From an uncultured Lachnospiraceae bacterium (GTDB taxonomy: Bacteria > Bacillota > Clostridia > Lachnospirales > Lachnospiraceae): a stretch of DNA of 19,493 nucleotides. Under the pieces are notes generated by a model. That model was not told where the DNA came from. It searched no databases and saw only the letters and a program-made list of their open reading frames with translations. The stretch covers positions 1 through 19,493 of the forward strand of contig CAJTSH010000049.1 in NCBI GenBank assembly GCA_910578885.1, read 5' to 3'. The position numbers were made by a program, and so were the translations under genes. Of this stretch, positions 7,911 to 15,171 are shown in pieces (within the stretch, counting starts at the first letter, position 1; each line of letters starts with the position of its first letter).

Positions 7911-8685
7911 ATGATAAACAAATTTCTAAATCTATCCGAAGATTTTTTACTATTTTTTACTAGATTTCATGTTTCATCTGTATTAAAAACGGCTAATGCG
8001 TATAAAAAGAAGGGAACTCCTGCAGTGGAAATCTTTCAGTACCTGTTTCTTTTGATTTTTTCAAACAGAGGCATATAAGAACCTTATTTCATGAAGAAAT
8101 ACTCTGGCTTTTGCCAAGGATACTGTATACCGCTTTATGAAAATGGTCCAGATCAACTGGATCCGTTTTACAACCATTCTTGCAGGCAGAATCATCAGAG
8201 AGGCAATCCTTCCGCTGGATTCACAAGACCGCGCCAACGTATTGATCATCGATAATTCTATGTTTGAACGCAACCGTTCAAAAAAAACGGAACTTCTTGC
8301 AAAAGTATATGACCATGCCAGACACACTTATAAATTTAGTTTCCGTATGCTCACGCTTGGATGGTCTGACGGAAGTACTTTCCTTCCGATTAACAGTGTG
8401 CTTCTTCCACCTGAAAATAAGAAAAACTGGATCAATCAAGCAGAGCCTGTCGAAAAAAGAACCGTTGGTTATAAACGGCGTGCACTTTCTATGCAGAAAG
8501 GAACACATGCCATGCTGGAACTCCTGTCATCTGCTAAAAAAGCAGCCATTCCTGCAAAATATGTCCTTTTTGACAGCTGGTTTTCCTCTCCAAGCGCCCT
8601 ACATTCCGTTAAGGAAACTGGGTATGATGTCATCGGAATGATAAAGAAAACCCCGAAAATGTTCTTCCGTTATAATGGGGAAGTC
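7911..8685 (+). pseudogene. IS4-type transposase, frameshifted, with a nonsense codon and a truncated C-terminus
   Basis: From the ATG at 7911 the frame reads MINKFLNLSEDFLLFF and on to LFLLIFSNRG, then hits TAA at 8076. The neighbouring frame continues the protein from 8074 (YKNLIS, TGA at 8092, RNTLAFAKDTVYRFMK) and stays open to 8688. So there is one single-base shift near 8070-8074 and one nonsense codon at 8092. Later segments include VLIIDNSMFERNRS (first catalytic Asp of a DDE transposase) and AKYVLFDSWFSSPSAL (second Asp). The match stops at MFFRYNGE near 8685, well before the expected final Glu region, so the end has been cut by a junction with the relaxase side. The insertion sequence cannot move by itself. 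It marks, together with the intron, the boundary between the AT-rich cargo and the mobilization module. Confidence 0.8.
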
Positions 8686-8755
8686 TAATGCTGGAACATA
8701 GACTGGATGTCCCTGCTCACACTCTCTCCCACAAGCAGACCACCATCTGCCTATT

Positions 8756-10444
8756 CTACCTCGCCCCTTTGTCATTTTGCCTTGCCTGATGCACCCTGCC
8801 TGCTTCTCTTTCTTTTATAGCCCTCTCTTTTTGCCTAAGCCTGTCTCTGACGCTCTTAGTATCCACCACTTTTTCTCCATAAGTTTTCTCGTACTCCGCA
8901 CAAGCTGCTTCATAATTCTGATTCTCTCTTTTTGCCACATCAAGTTCCTTATAGAATGCCTGCATAGAATCAAAATGATGTTCTTTCACAATAGAAGAAA
9001 GCCTCTTTTTCATATTGAAAATCTGATTATCAAAGCTGTCGATCTCCTGCTGTAACTCCCTGCGCCTGCCGCCTTTGAAGATGCCCGTACATTCAGACAA
9101 TTCTTTTTTCAGCATATCCCTCTGTTTTTCACGCCCGAATATTGCCTTGTTCTGGTCTTTCAGCCTGCCCTCAATCTCTTTCAGCCGGGGATATTTACTT
9201 GCCAGTACGGACGGTTTTGGCTGCGGCGGTCTTTCTGCTGGCTGCTCTTTTTCAACCAGAACAGGTTTTCGCTCCGCCTTTACCTGTTTAATAATGCTTT
9301 CTTTCTCTTTGGAAGCAGTCATTGAATATTCTGTATTCTTTTTCATATCGAGTTTTCGATGCGGATCTATGGGAAATGGTATCTCCTTTCTTTCCGGCTG
9401 AAATCCTGGATCATCTCCTGCATGGATACGGCTGTCCGTTTCTTTTGATGTTTCCTTTATGGCACTGACACCATTTCCGATCACTTTCTCCACTATATCA
9501 ATCACCTTCTGCATGGCTTTCATAATCAGGAGTTCTAACAACAAAATCGCTGCCCTGACAATCTCCCCGAACAGCTCCGGCCTTTGTCCGTTCTGCTCCA
9601 CGGATTCTTTTACTTTATCCGTTATCTCCGTCTTTTTAAGCTCCACAATCTCCGCTTCTGATACGCCGCTTACAATCGCACGGTCAACGGTTCTGTTCCA
9701 CTCCATGCGTATTTCATTGTCCGATTTGATTTCCTCCGCTTTCGGATTATTTTTGCCAACCTTCTTTGTCGCAAGGTACGGACCGTTTTTATCAAAAATA
9801 CTTAACCTGTCCCTATCATCAAGCACCATCTGGTTGATTAAATCCGTATAAAACACTTTTACCCCATCTAAAAAAGATTCTTGCTTAAAGCGTTCATCTT
9901 TGACAGTGAAAATTTTGCGTTCATACACCTCACCTTTTTTAATGATTTTACAGCCTTGACGGATATTCCCATCTCCGTCAAGAATCTCTTTCTTTGTCCT
10001 CACATGACGCCCCTGCTCATTGTAGAACATATTCCGAGTGGCAATTTTCTCTGTCGGCTGTTCCAGCCGCTTTCTCTCCGCAAATACCATATGGATATGC
10101 AGATTCGTTTTACGTTTATTGTGGTGGAGCGCAGCAAAGCACTCCACGCCGTACTTTTCCTTAAATTCGTCTGCCATCTTTTTCAAAAGATAGTCATGCT
10201 CATAGTTGATAAAACTCTCCGGAAGTGCAATCATCAGCTCCCTTGCCTCAATGCACTTCCCATTCGTGCCGCTTTTTTCAAATTCCTCCTGATTACATTT
10301 GGCAAGCTCCCGCCAGAATGCCCTGTCCGGCTCCGTTGTATAGACTTCATAGAGATGCTCCTGCTTGGCGTGGCTTGAAATATAAGTGATGCGCCCTGAT
10401 AAGTCATGCAGCTTTGCCATTTCTATAAATGAATTTCTTTTCAT
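8756..10444 (-). CDS. mobA: MobA/MobL-family relaxase (MOBQ type)
   Basis: The 562-residue protein (ATG 10444, with AAGGA upstream) begins KLHDLSGRITYISS, a typical relaxase start with a candidate catalytic tyrosine at Tyr21. The metal-binding signature is HH at about 107-108 and NLHIHMVF at about 115-122 (His116, His118). This enzyme would nick the oriT, stay attached to the 5' end and lead the strand into a recipient. The rest is charged, with a hydrophobic helix near residues 300-330 and a long coiled coil from about 395 to the end, as in MobA/MobL proteins of Gram-positive elements. An upstream GTG/ATG in the same frame (to 10486) lies in the mobilization region and is less likely. The stop at 8756 is only 70 bases from the truncated transposase, so some C-terminal loss cannot be excluded. 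The oriT candidate lies directly upstream, as usual. Confidence 0.88.
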   Translation of the reverse strand: MKRNSFIEMAKLHDLSGRITYISSHAKQEHLYEVYTTEPDRAFWRELAKCNQEEFEKSGTNGKCIEARELMIALPESFINYEHDYLLKKMADEFKEKYGVECFAALHHNKRKTNLHIHMVFAERKRLEQPTEKIATRNMFYNEQGRHVRTKKEILDGDGNIRQGCKIIKKGEVYERKIFTVKDERFKQESFLDGVKVFYTDLINQMVLDDRDRLSIFDKNGPYLATKKVGKNNPKAEEIKSDNEIRMEWNRTVDRAIVSGVSEAEIVELKKTEITDKVKESVEQNGQRPELFGEIVRAAILLLELLIMKAMQKVIDIVEKVIGNGVSAIKETSKETDSRIHAGDDPGFQPERKEIPFPIDPHRKLDMKKNTEYSMTASKEKESIIKQVKAERKPVLVEKEQPAERPPQPKPSVLASKYPRLKEIEGRLKDQNKAIFGREKQRDMLKKELSECTGIFKGGRRRELQQEIDSFDNQIFNMKKRLSSIVKEHHFDSMQAFYKELDVAKRENQNYEAACAEYEKTYGEKVVDTKSVRDRLRQKERAIKEREAGRVHQARQNDKGAR

Positions 10445-10528
10445 AAACGCTTTTCCTTTCTTTTGGCGGATAACCTGCCACCGCATTTTTTGTGAGCAGC
10501 CATTATAGGACGGCTGTCTGTGAACCGA

Positions 10529-10572
10529 TGCCCGTATCCGGGCAGTCTACGGCTGTCGCTTTCTGACAGCCG
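10529..10572. repeat. Two perfect hairpins in the mobilization region
   Basis: TGCCCG/CGGGCA (10529-10534 and 10539-10544, loop TATC) and CGGCTGTC/GACAGCCG (10550-10557 and 10565-10572, 7-base loop) stand next to each other about 90 bases before the relaxase start. They may be part of the oriT or a control structure in the relaxase 5' leader. Reading frames through this stretch look like accidental translations. Confidence 0.55.
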
Positions 10573-10683
10573 CAGGGGGCTTTGTTTTGTGAAGTCCCCT
10601 CTGCAATGCTGCACATCTGTCCTGAAATGTAGCCGTAAGCAGCAGCGCCATCTATGCGCCCGTCCTCTGGGCGGCATGGATAA

Positions 10684-10840
10684 ATACAGTCCGGTTTTTT
10701 CGGACTGTATAAATTCACACTTGCGTGAATTTGCCCCCGGCAGGGCGAAATCCCCGGAGCATAAACCGAAGGTTTGTGCGTAGGGTGTATTTCGCTCTCA
10801 AACGCCGAGGGCTTAGGGGAGAGCTTGCGCCCTCCCCGGA
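10684..10840 (+). other. oriT: Candidate origin of transfer with RSF1010-like nick site
   Basis: Two adjacent perfect inverted repeats open the region: a 10-base-arm repeat at 10684-10710 and an 8-base-arm repeat AAATTCAC/GTGAATTT at 10711-10732. About 95 bases later stands TTGCGCCCTCCCC (10825-10837). From memory, RSF1010/R1162 is nicked within TGCG^CCCTCCC, so the cut here would fall between 10829 and 10830. The site is wrapped by GAGGGC/GCCCTC (10807-10812, 10829-10834) and GGGGAG/CTCCCC (10816-10821, 10832-10837). The location just upstream of a MOBQ relaxase gene supports the call; nicking is not shown. Confidence 0.55.
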
Positions 10841-10904
10841 AATTAGTTGCTGACACTCTCTGAACCACTCCGAAGCAGTCCGTGGAACAGATTCTTTACA
10901 GGCA

Positions 10905-10956
10905 TAAAAAAGCCGCCTGCCTGAAAACTGGTATTCCAGTCTCAAAACAGACGGCT
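10905..10956 (-). terminator. Strong rho-independent terminator upstream of oriT
   Basis: On the minus strand AGCCGTCTG (10956-10948) pairs with CAGGCGGCT (10919-10911) with one mismatch. An inner ACTGG/CCAGT hairpin (10940-10936, 10931-10927) sits inside, and a run of six T residues (10911-10906) follows. It would end transcripts coming from the hairpin array and the par operon before they cross the oriT. Confidence 0.7.
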
Positions 10957-11120
10957 ACATTTGCACCCTTATTTGCAGCCTTCCGGCTGCTTTCTGCCCT
11001 TATTTTGCGGGCTTGAATGCCCGCCCTTTATTATGCAGCCTTTAATGGCTGCCCCTTGTCCTTGTTTTGTAGCCTTTCGGCTACCTTTTGTTAGTCTTTT
11101 TTCAAAATACGGCTACATTT
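10951..11120 (-). repeat. Direct repeats of AAATGTAGCCGT flanking the hairpin array
   Basis: AAATGTAGCCGT occurs on the minus strand at 11120-11109 and 10962-10951, on either side of the four-hairpin array. A third perfect copy lies on the plus strand at 10625-10636. Related TTTTGTAGCCGT and TTTTGTAGCAGT copies lie at 15109-15098 and 15141-15130 in front of the tnpW operon. These 12-base copies bracket the recombinase/par operon and are candidates for ParR or regulator binding sites. Confidence 0.55.
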
Positions 11121-11125
11121 ATACT
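10957..11125 (-). ncRNA. Candidate structured RNA or centromere: array of four GC hairpins
   Basis: Four six-pair hairpins are spaced 28 to 34 bases apart: 10975-10990, 11007-11024, 11035-11052 and 11069-11084. The stems differ (GCAGCC, GCGGGC, GCAGCC, GTAGCC) but each stays perfectly paired, as if selection acts on structure. On the minus strand the first and last have GNRA tetraloops (GGAA, GAAA), and each hairpin is followed by a linker of the type AAATAAGGG. The array lies between the terminator after parR (11152-11180) and another terminator (10905-10956). It could be a small RNA with its own promoter, a leader, or DNA-level sites for ParR. It is not a CRISPR array: there are no unique spacers and the repeats are too short. 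Confidence 0.45.
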
Positions 11126-11151
11126 TTGATATAAAAAATCCGCAAAAATAA

Positions 11152-11180
11152 GGCTACAGTAAACCTAATTACCGTAGCCC
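11152..11180 (-). terminator. Terminator-like hairpin after parR
   Basis: On the minus strand GGCTAC and GTAA pair with TTAC and GTAGCC (11180-11152, one mismatch between the two blocks), and TTATTTTTGC follows. It starts 16 bases past the stop codon of the parR-like gene and probably ends the tnpW/recombinase/parM/parR transcript, though the T run is broken. Confidence 0.6.
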
Positions 11181-11195
11181 TGCCCTATAAATATA

Positions 11196-11717
11196 TTAAA
11201 ATGCGTCAAAATCAATCAAATCATTGTCCGGCGGCTCTGTGGCATTCTCTGATACAGCTTCTTCCTGCATATTCCCCGCATTCCGTATCGTTGCTTTCGT
11301 AGCAGCGGGAGAAACTGTGCCGCCCGTCACATTTCCACTGTCTGCGCCGTTTAATGATTCCTGCCCGCACACCATGCCGCCCTGCGCCGCCTGATAAGCC
11401 CCCATAGGAACGGATAAAGGAAAAAGCTGCATCTGTGCCATATACATACCAAAAAGCGCCGGGAGATTGGACATTACTTTCTTTTCAACCGCTTCCACGA
11501 TACGCTCTGCAAAAGCATCCTCTTTCTCCCGTGTTTCCAGATAGGGATCATACTCTGCCGCCATGCGCCTGTTATAATAATCATTGACCGCCTCTATCAC
11601 AAATTTATTCTGCGACTTGAACATCTGCCGTATCTTTGGGGAGTGCAGAAGCTCCCACGCCCTGCATTCGTCCCCTTTTTCCATGTTAAAGCGGATATTA
11701 TGGTTTTTGTTTTTCAT
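11196..11717 (-). CDS. parR: ParR-like DNA-binding partner of the ParM-like protein
   Basis: The 173-residue product begins with a segment NIRFNMEKGDECRAWELLHS followed by SQNKFVIEAVNDYYNRR (to about residue 51). This is the strand-helix-helix layout expected of a ribbon-helix-helix adaptor. The middle is a charged helix (EKEDAFAERIVEAVEKKV), and the tail is low-complexity and acidic, ending NDLIDFDAF. In ParM-type systems the small second gene encodes the protein that binds the centromere and the end of the filament, and its C-terminus often contacts the filament. The gene lies 13 bases after the parM-like stop with AAGGGG as ribosome binding site, so they are cotranscribed. The call depends heavily on this position; the sequence alone would suggest only a small DNA-binding protein. 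Confidence 0.65.
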   Translation of the reverse strand: MKNKNHNIRFNMEKGDECRAWELLHSPKIRQMFKSQNKFVIEAVNDYYNRRMAAEYDPYLETREKEDAFAERIVEAVEKKVMSNLPALFGMYMAQMQLFPLSVPMGAYQAAQGGMVCGQESLNGADSGNVTGGTVSPAATKATIRNAGNMQEEAVSENATEPPDNDLIDFDAF

Positions 11718-11730
11718 TCAAATGCGCCCC

Positions 11731-12681
11731 TTATCCGGCTGATGCCATTGCTTTCTGCCTGCGGAGTTTCATATAACAGAAATATTCGTAGCCTTTGGCG
11801 TTTGCCCGTATATCATGGTTAAAAGTAACATTATCGCTGTCATAACTGCCCACAAGCTCCACAACCTTCGCCCCACCGCCCATGACATACAGTTTCATAA
11901 GATTAGGATTGTAACCATGCGCTTTCAGTTCTGCAAATATCTTATCCACATAGGATTTTGCCGCTTCCTCCATGAGCTGCTGGTATTCCCCGCCCACTTT
12001 TGTATCGCCGCAGCGCAGATAATTCTCAATAATTTCCATCGGAAGTTCCTCCGCTTTTCTGTCTAAGATGTGGTCACGGATCACCTTAAAACACTCGCCC
12101 ACGCCAAGCCGCACTGTCCACGATTTGCTTTCGCTTGCCTTGCCATTATTGAGTATCATCACGTTCATCGTCCCATTCCCAATATCAGCTACCATGTGCA
12201 TACCCTTAAAATCCGGCAGGCTCTCCGCTATCGCTGCATAGCACTGTGGCATGACCGTACAGTCCACAATGTCAATCAAATAACGCCTGCCCGCATACTT
12301 ATAATCTACATGACGGTTCTGCATCATATACTCCCGGAACGAATCCCGCTGTGTCTGAACCCATTTTAACGGAAGTCCCACCGCAAGATGAATCTTTGCC
12401 GTTGACAGCCCTCTTGCGTTCAGTTCCTTTGCTATGGCGGCAAGGGTAATGATATAATTATCGTCATCCATGCTCTTTTCCGCCACAAAATCCTTATGCC
12501 CCTCGCCTATGGTGTAATAGCTGCCTTCATATTCCAAATAATTCCTTGTAAAAATAGGCGGCTGGTCGCTCCTGCTCACGGAAGTCGGGAAACAGCACCT
12601 TGCCGTCTTATAGTTCCCATAGCCTGCATCCACGCCTAAAATAATTGTCCCGTTCATGTTGTAATCCCTGATCTTTGTCAT
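11731..12681 (-). CDS. parM: ParM/StbA-type actin-like ATPase
   Basis: The 316-residue protein carries the actin-fold nucleotide motifs: phosphate 1 LGVDAGYGNYKTA (about 14-26), phosphate 2 VADIGNGTMNVMI (about 164-176) and the adenosine motif LYVMGGGAKVV near residue 270. Such proteins form filaments that push plasmid copies apart, working with a ParR adaptor and a centromere. The start at 12681 has GAGAGG eight bases before it. The gene follows the recombinase by 38 bases and precedes the parR-like gene by 13, so it belongs to the tnpW operon. On an integrating element it would act on the excised circle, helping it persist, or on replicated copies during transfer. That role is inference. 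Confidence 0.85.
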   Translation of the reverse strand: MTKIRDYNMNGTIILGVDAGYGNYKTARCCFPTSVSRSDQPPIFTRNYLEYEGSYYTIGEGHKDFVAEKSMDDDNYIITLAAIAKELNARGLSTAKIHLAVGLPLKWVQTQRDSFREYMMQNRHVDYKYAGRRYLIDIVDCTVMPQCYAAIAESLPDFKGMHMVADIGNGTMNVMILNNGKASESKSWTVRLGVGECFKVIRDHILDRKAEELPMEIIENYLRCGDTKVGGEYQQLMEEAAKSYVDKIFAELKAHGYNPNLMKLYVMGGGAKVVELVGSYDSDNVTFNHDIRANAKGYEYFCYMKLRRQKAMASAG

Positions 12682-12719
12682 ATAAAAATCCTCTCTTTCA
12701 TGGTTTGTTTTTAATAAAA

Positions 12720-14693
12720 TTATCTGCCATACTTGCGTTTCACTTCTTCTTTCGTCGGAAGGCTGCCGTCTACGATAACTTTATTTTCCCCGGCTGTTAT
12801 GGCTGCAACCTGCTCCGTGCTGTCTGTAAGCAGAAGTCCATCCGCTGACTGCCTCGCTTCCTCTATCTGTTTCTGCCTGTCTGCGGCATTTGCACCCTCA
12901 ATCAGCTGCCGGATTTCCGGTCTGTGCTTCTTGCGGTATGCTTTTTGGTACTCCCTGCTGTACTGGCGGCGTTTCCGTTTCTTTTCTTCCTCTGCAATTT
13001 CTTCCTCCGAAAGTTCCTGCGCCGGAAGATCCACCTTCCCGATATAATTTAAGAAAATCTCAATCTCCTGCACACGGTCTCCATCCATTTTCTCTATTTT
13101 GTGTACCAGAACCTTGTCCACAAATTCATTGACGATGGCAGGCGTAAGTTCCTGAATGTCAGTGTATTTATGCACAAGCAACAAAAATTCTTCCGTCCTG
13201 TCCGTATCTTCTTCAAACTGCATGAGTTTTTCCTGAATTTCTCTCATGGAAATCTCAATCTCCTGCTGTTCCTTTTCATAATCGGAAGAAAGCATTTCGT
13301 ATCGCCTGTCCGGCAGCTTTCCCATTGCGTTGTCCTCATACACCTTTTTAATCAGCAGGTCAAGGTCTGCAAAGCGTTTCTCTTTTTTCACAAGGTCTGA
13401 TTTCAGCTTTTTTACCTCGCCTTTGTCCCTGACCTGTGATGCGCTCCGCATACTTTTTATAAATGCCGCCTCGTCCATGCGGACGCTTTTTAAGGCATAC
13501 TGTATTGTTTCAAGGATAAGTTGCTTTGCCGTGTCCTCTTTTATGGAGTGGGAACAGCACACCTTCCTGTTCTGCTTTCTGGCGCTGTTGTAAGTGCCGC
13601 AGTTAAAGCCTGCGGATGTCCGTTCTGTCCCGCCGTTTGGGATTCCACGCCAGTCCCTTTTCGCCCTCGTTGTGCTTCTGCGGTAGTGCATTTTGCCACC
13701 GCAGTCAGCACAATAGAGCTTTCCAGTCAGCATACTTCCTTCCCCGCTGGTATCAACCCTGCGGACGGTTTTCCTTAATTCCTGCACCATATACCAAGTC
13801 CTGCGGTCTATGATTGCCTCATGGGTATCCTGAAAAACAAGGATGTCCTCACTGCTGTTTTTGACCGCTTTCTTGTCCTTATAGGATTCCTTATGGCTTC
13901 GAAAATTCACGGTATCTCCCATATATTCCGGTCTTTCCAGTATCCGTGCAACCGATCCGCCCGTCCAGTTATAAGGAGTTTCAAAATTACACATAGTTTT
14001 ATAATTCCCCCTGTTTCTGGTCGCCTGATAATATGATGGTTTCTCAATCTTTTCTTCCGTAAGCTGCTTGGCAATCTGGAACGGTCCCATGCCATCCACT
14101 GTCAGCCTGAAAATCTTCCGCACAACCTCCGCAGCTTCATCATCGACAATCCAAAGATTTTTGTCATCAGGGCTTTTTACATAGCCATATGGCGGATTGC
14201 TCGTAATCGGTTTTCCCTCTTTCCCCTTTGCCCGCAAAACTGCGGTGATCTTCCTGCTGCAGTCACGAAGATACCATTCGTTCATGATATTCAAAAAAGG
14301 GGCGAATTCACTGCTGGTGTTGTTGGTACTGTCAACACCGTTGGAAACAGCAATAAAACGGACACCCTTCTCCCGGAAGAATACCTCGGTGTAGAATCCT
14401 ACCTGAAGGTAATCCCTCCCGACACGGCTCATGTCCTTTACTATGACTGTGCCGATGTCGCCGTTTTCAATCCGGCTTAACATCTGCTTCCATCCCGGTC
14501 TTTCAAAACTGCCGCCGGAAAATCCGTCATCCGTAAAATGCACCGTGTTCGTGTACCCGTTATTTTTTGCGTAGTCTTCCAGCATTTTCTTCTGGTTGAC
14601 TATGCTGTTGCTGTCCCCCGCAAGATCATCGTCCCTTGAGAGCCGCTCATAAAGAGCTGTTATTCTGTTGTCACCAGCCGTCCTGTTGTTCAT
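12720..14693 (-). CDS. tnpX: Large serine recombinase (TnpX/TndX family)
   Basis: The 657-residue enzyme opens with a resolvase domain: ALYERLSRDDD gives Arg17 and the nucleophile Ser19, and KDMSRVGRD supplies the other active-site arginines (Arg90, Arg93). A recombinase domain follows (about 165-310). A zinc ribbon uses Cys328, Cys331, Cys365 and Cys379/380, and a coiled coil spans about 400-500. A very basic tail segment lies near 585-605. It should catalyse integration and excision through a two-base crossover, and the GA found at both ends of the element is the dinucleotide used by its relatives. The ATG overlaps the tnpW stop as ATGA, with AAAGGAG upstream, so expression is coupled. It is the only site-specific recombinase in the window and sits away from both ends, unlike many relatives where it lies near one end. 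Confidence 0.93.
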   Translation of the reverse strand: MNNRTAGDNRITALYERLSRDDDLAGDSNSIVNQKKMLEDYAKNNGYTNTVHFTDDGFSGGSFERPGWKQMLSRIENGDIGTVIVKDMSRVGRDYLQVGFYTEVFFREKGVRFIAVSNGVDSTNNTSSEFAPFLNIMNEWYLRDCSRKITAVLRAKGKEGKPITSNPPYGYVKSPDDKNLWIVDDEAAEVVRKIFRLTVDGMGPFQIAKQLTEEKIEKPSYYQATRNRGNYKTMCNFETPYNWTGGSVARILERPEYMGDTVNFRSHKESYKDKKAVKNSSEDILVFQDTHEAIIDRRTWYMVQELRKTVRRVDTSGEGSMLTGKLYCADCGGKMHYRRSTTRAKRDWRGIPNGGTERTSAGFNCGTYNSARKQNRKVCCSHSIKEDTAKQLILETIQYALKSVRMDEAAFIKSMRSASQVRDKGEVKKLKSDLVKKEKRFADLDLLIKKVYEDNAMGKLPDRRYEMLSSDYEKEQQEIEISMREIQEKLMQFEEDTDRTEEFLLLVHKYTDIQELTPAIVNEFVDKVLVHKIEKMDGDRVQEIEIFLNYIGKVDLPAQELSEEEIAEEEKKRKRRQYSREYQKAYRKKHRPEIRQLIEGANAADRQKQIEEARQSADGLLLTDSTEQVAAITAGENKVIVDGSLPTKEEVKRKYGR

Positions 14694-14935
14694 TCCGAAC
14701 TCCTTTCCGGCGGCTGGCTCATCTGTGGTGAATCCATCTTAACATAACTTTCCGTGCCTGTCACCATTTCATTCAAAATTAAACGGGGAATTTTTTCATC
14801 CAGCGTGTCTGCATATCCCGAACCCGTATACACCCTGACCTTGAAAAGCGTCCCGCCGATTCTTCTGTAAAAAAATCCAGCCTCGCGGGGGCTGGTGTCC
14901 ATCATTCTTTCATTATCCTTTTTTACCGTTTCCAT
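14690..14935 (-). CDS. tnpW: TnpW-like small transposon protein
   Basis: The 81-residue product (METVKKDNER) contains the core REAGFFYRRIGGTLFKVRVYTG, then EKIPRLILNEM, which I recognise as the TnpW-type protein that accompanies TnpX/TndX recombinases. Its function is unknown; small proteins in this position may help excision or regulation. The ATG at 14935 is preceded by AGGGAGGA at short spacing. A GTG nine codons earlier would place that ribosome binding site inside the gene. The stop overlaps the recombinase start, so the pair is made together. Confidence 0.7.
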   Translation of the reverse strand: METVKKDNERMMDTSPREAGFFYRRIGGTLFKVRVYTGSGYADTLDEKIPRLILNEMVTGTESYVKMDSPQMSQPPERSSE

Positions 14936-15097
14936 GCATCCTCCCTTGCGCTTCCGGCTCACTGCCGTTATAATGTTTCTTGTGCTTCCGTATTCCGTAA
15001 TTGGTTTTGCATTTTATCCGTATCCCATAATCCCATCCTCCTTCTTGTAACTGATTTTCATATAAAAAGAATTACTCTTTTCACTAATGGGAGAAAA

Positions 15098-15141
15098 ACG
15101 GCTACAAAAACGGAAGTGTTTTTGAAAAAACTGCTACAAAA
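15098..15141 (-). promoter_or_regulatory. Paired TGTAGC sites in the divergent tnpW / sigma-like gene region
   Basis: TTTTGTAGCAGT (15141-15130) and TTTTGTAGCCGT (15109-15098) on the minus strand are 32 bases apart in the only gap between the minus-strand tnpW operon and the plus-strand sigma-like gene. They match the AAATGTAGCCGT copies beyond the other end of that operon. The gap from 14936 to 15171 otherwise shows AT-rich sequence and no clear promoter hexamer pair. Confidence 0.45.
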
Positions 15142-15171
15142 TTTTATTTTTTTGCAAAGGACTGACCATAA

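Noticed and set aside
8061..8508. Minus-strand frames opposite the transposase
   Set aside because: They are mirror frames of the transposase remnant, without family resemblance.
10503..10945. Long overlapping frames on both strands through the mobilization region
   Set aside because: The frames cross perfect hairpins and the nick site, lack ribosome binding sites and give cysteine- and proline-rich nonsense. Conserved non-coding DNA explains them better.
10975..11084. Possible CRISPR array
   Set aside because: The repeats are six-base stems with changing sequence and no unique spacers of constant length, and no cas genes are present.
14968..15036. A 22-codon minus-strand frame (MGLWDTDKMQ) upstream of tnpW
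   Set aside because: AAGGAGG touches the ATG with no spacing, and the peptide has no recognisable feature. It may be a chance frame in the tnpW leader.
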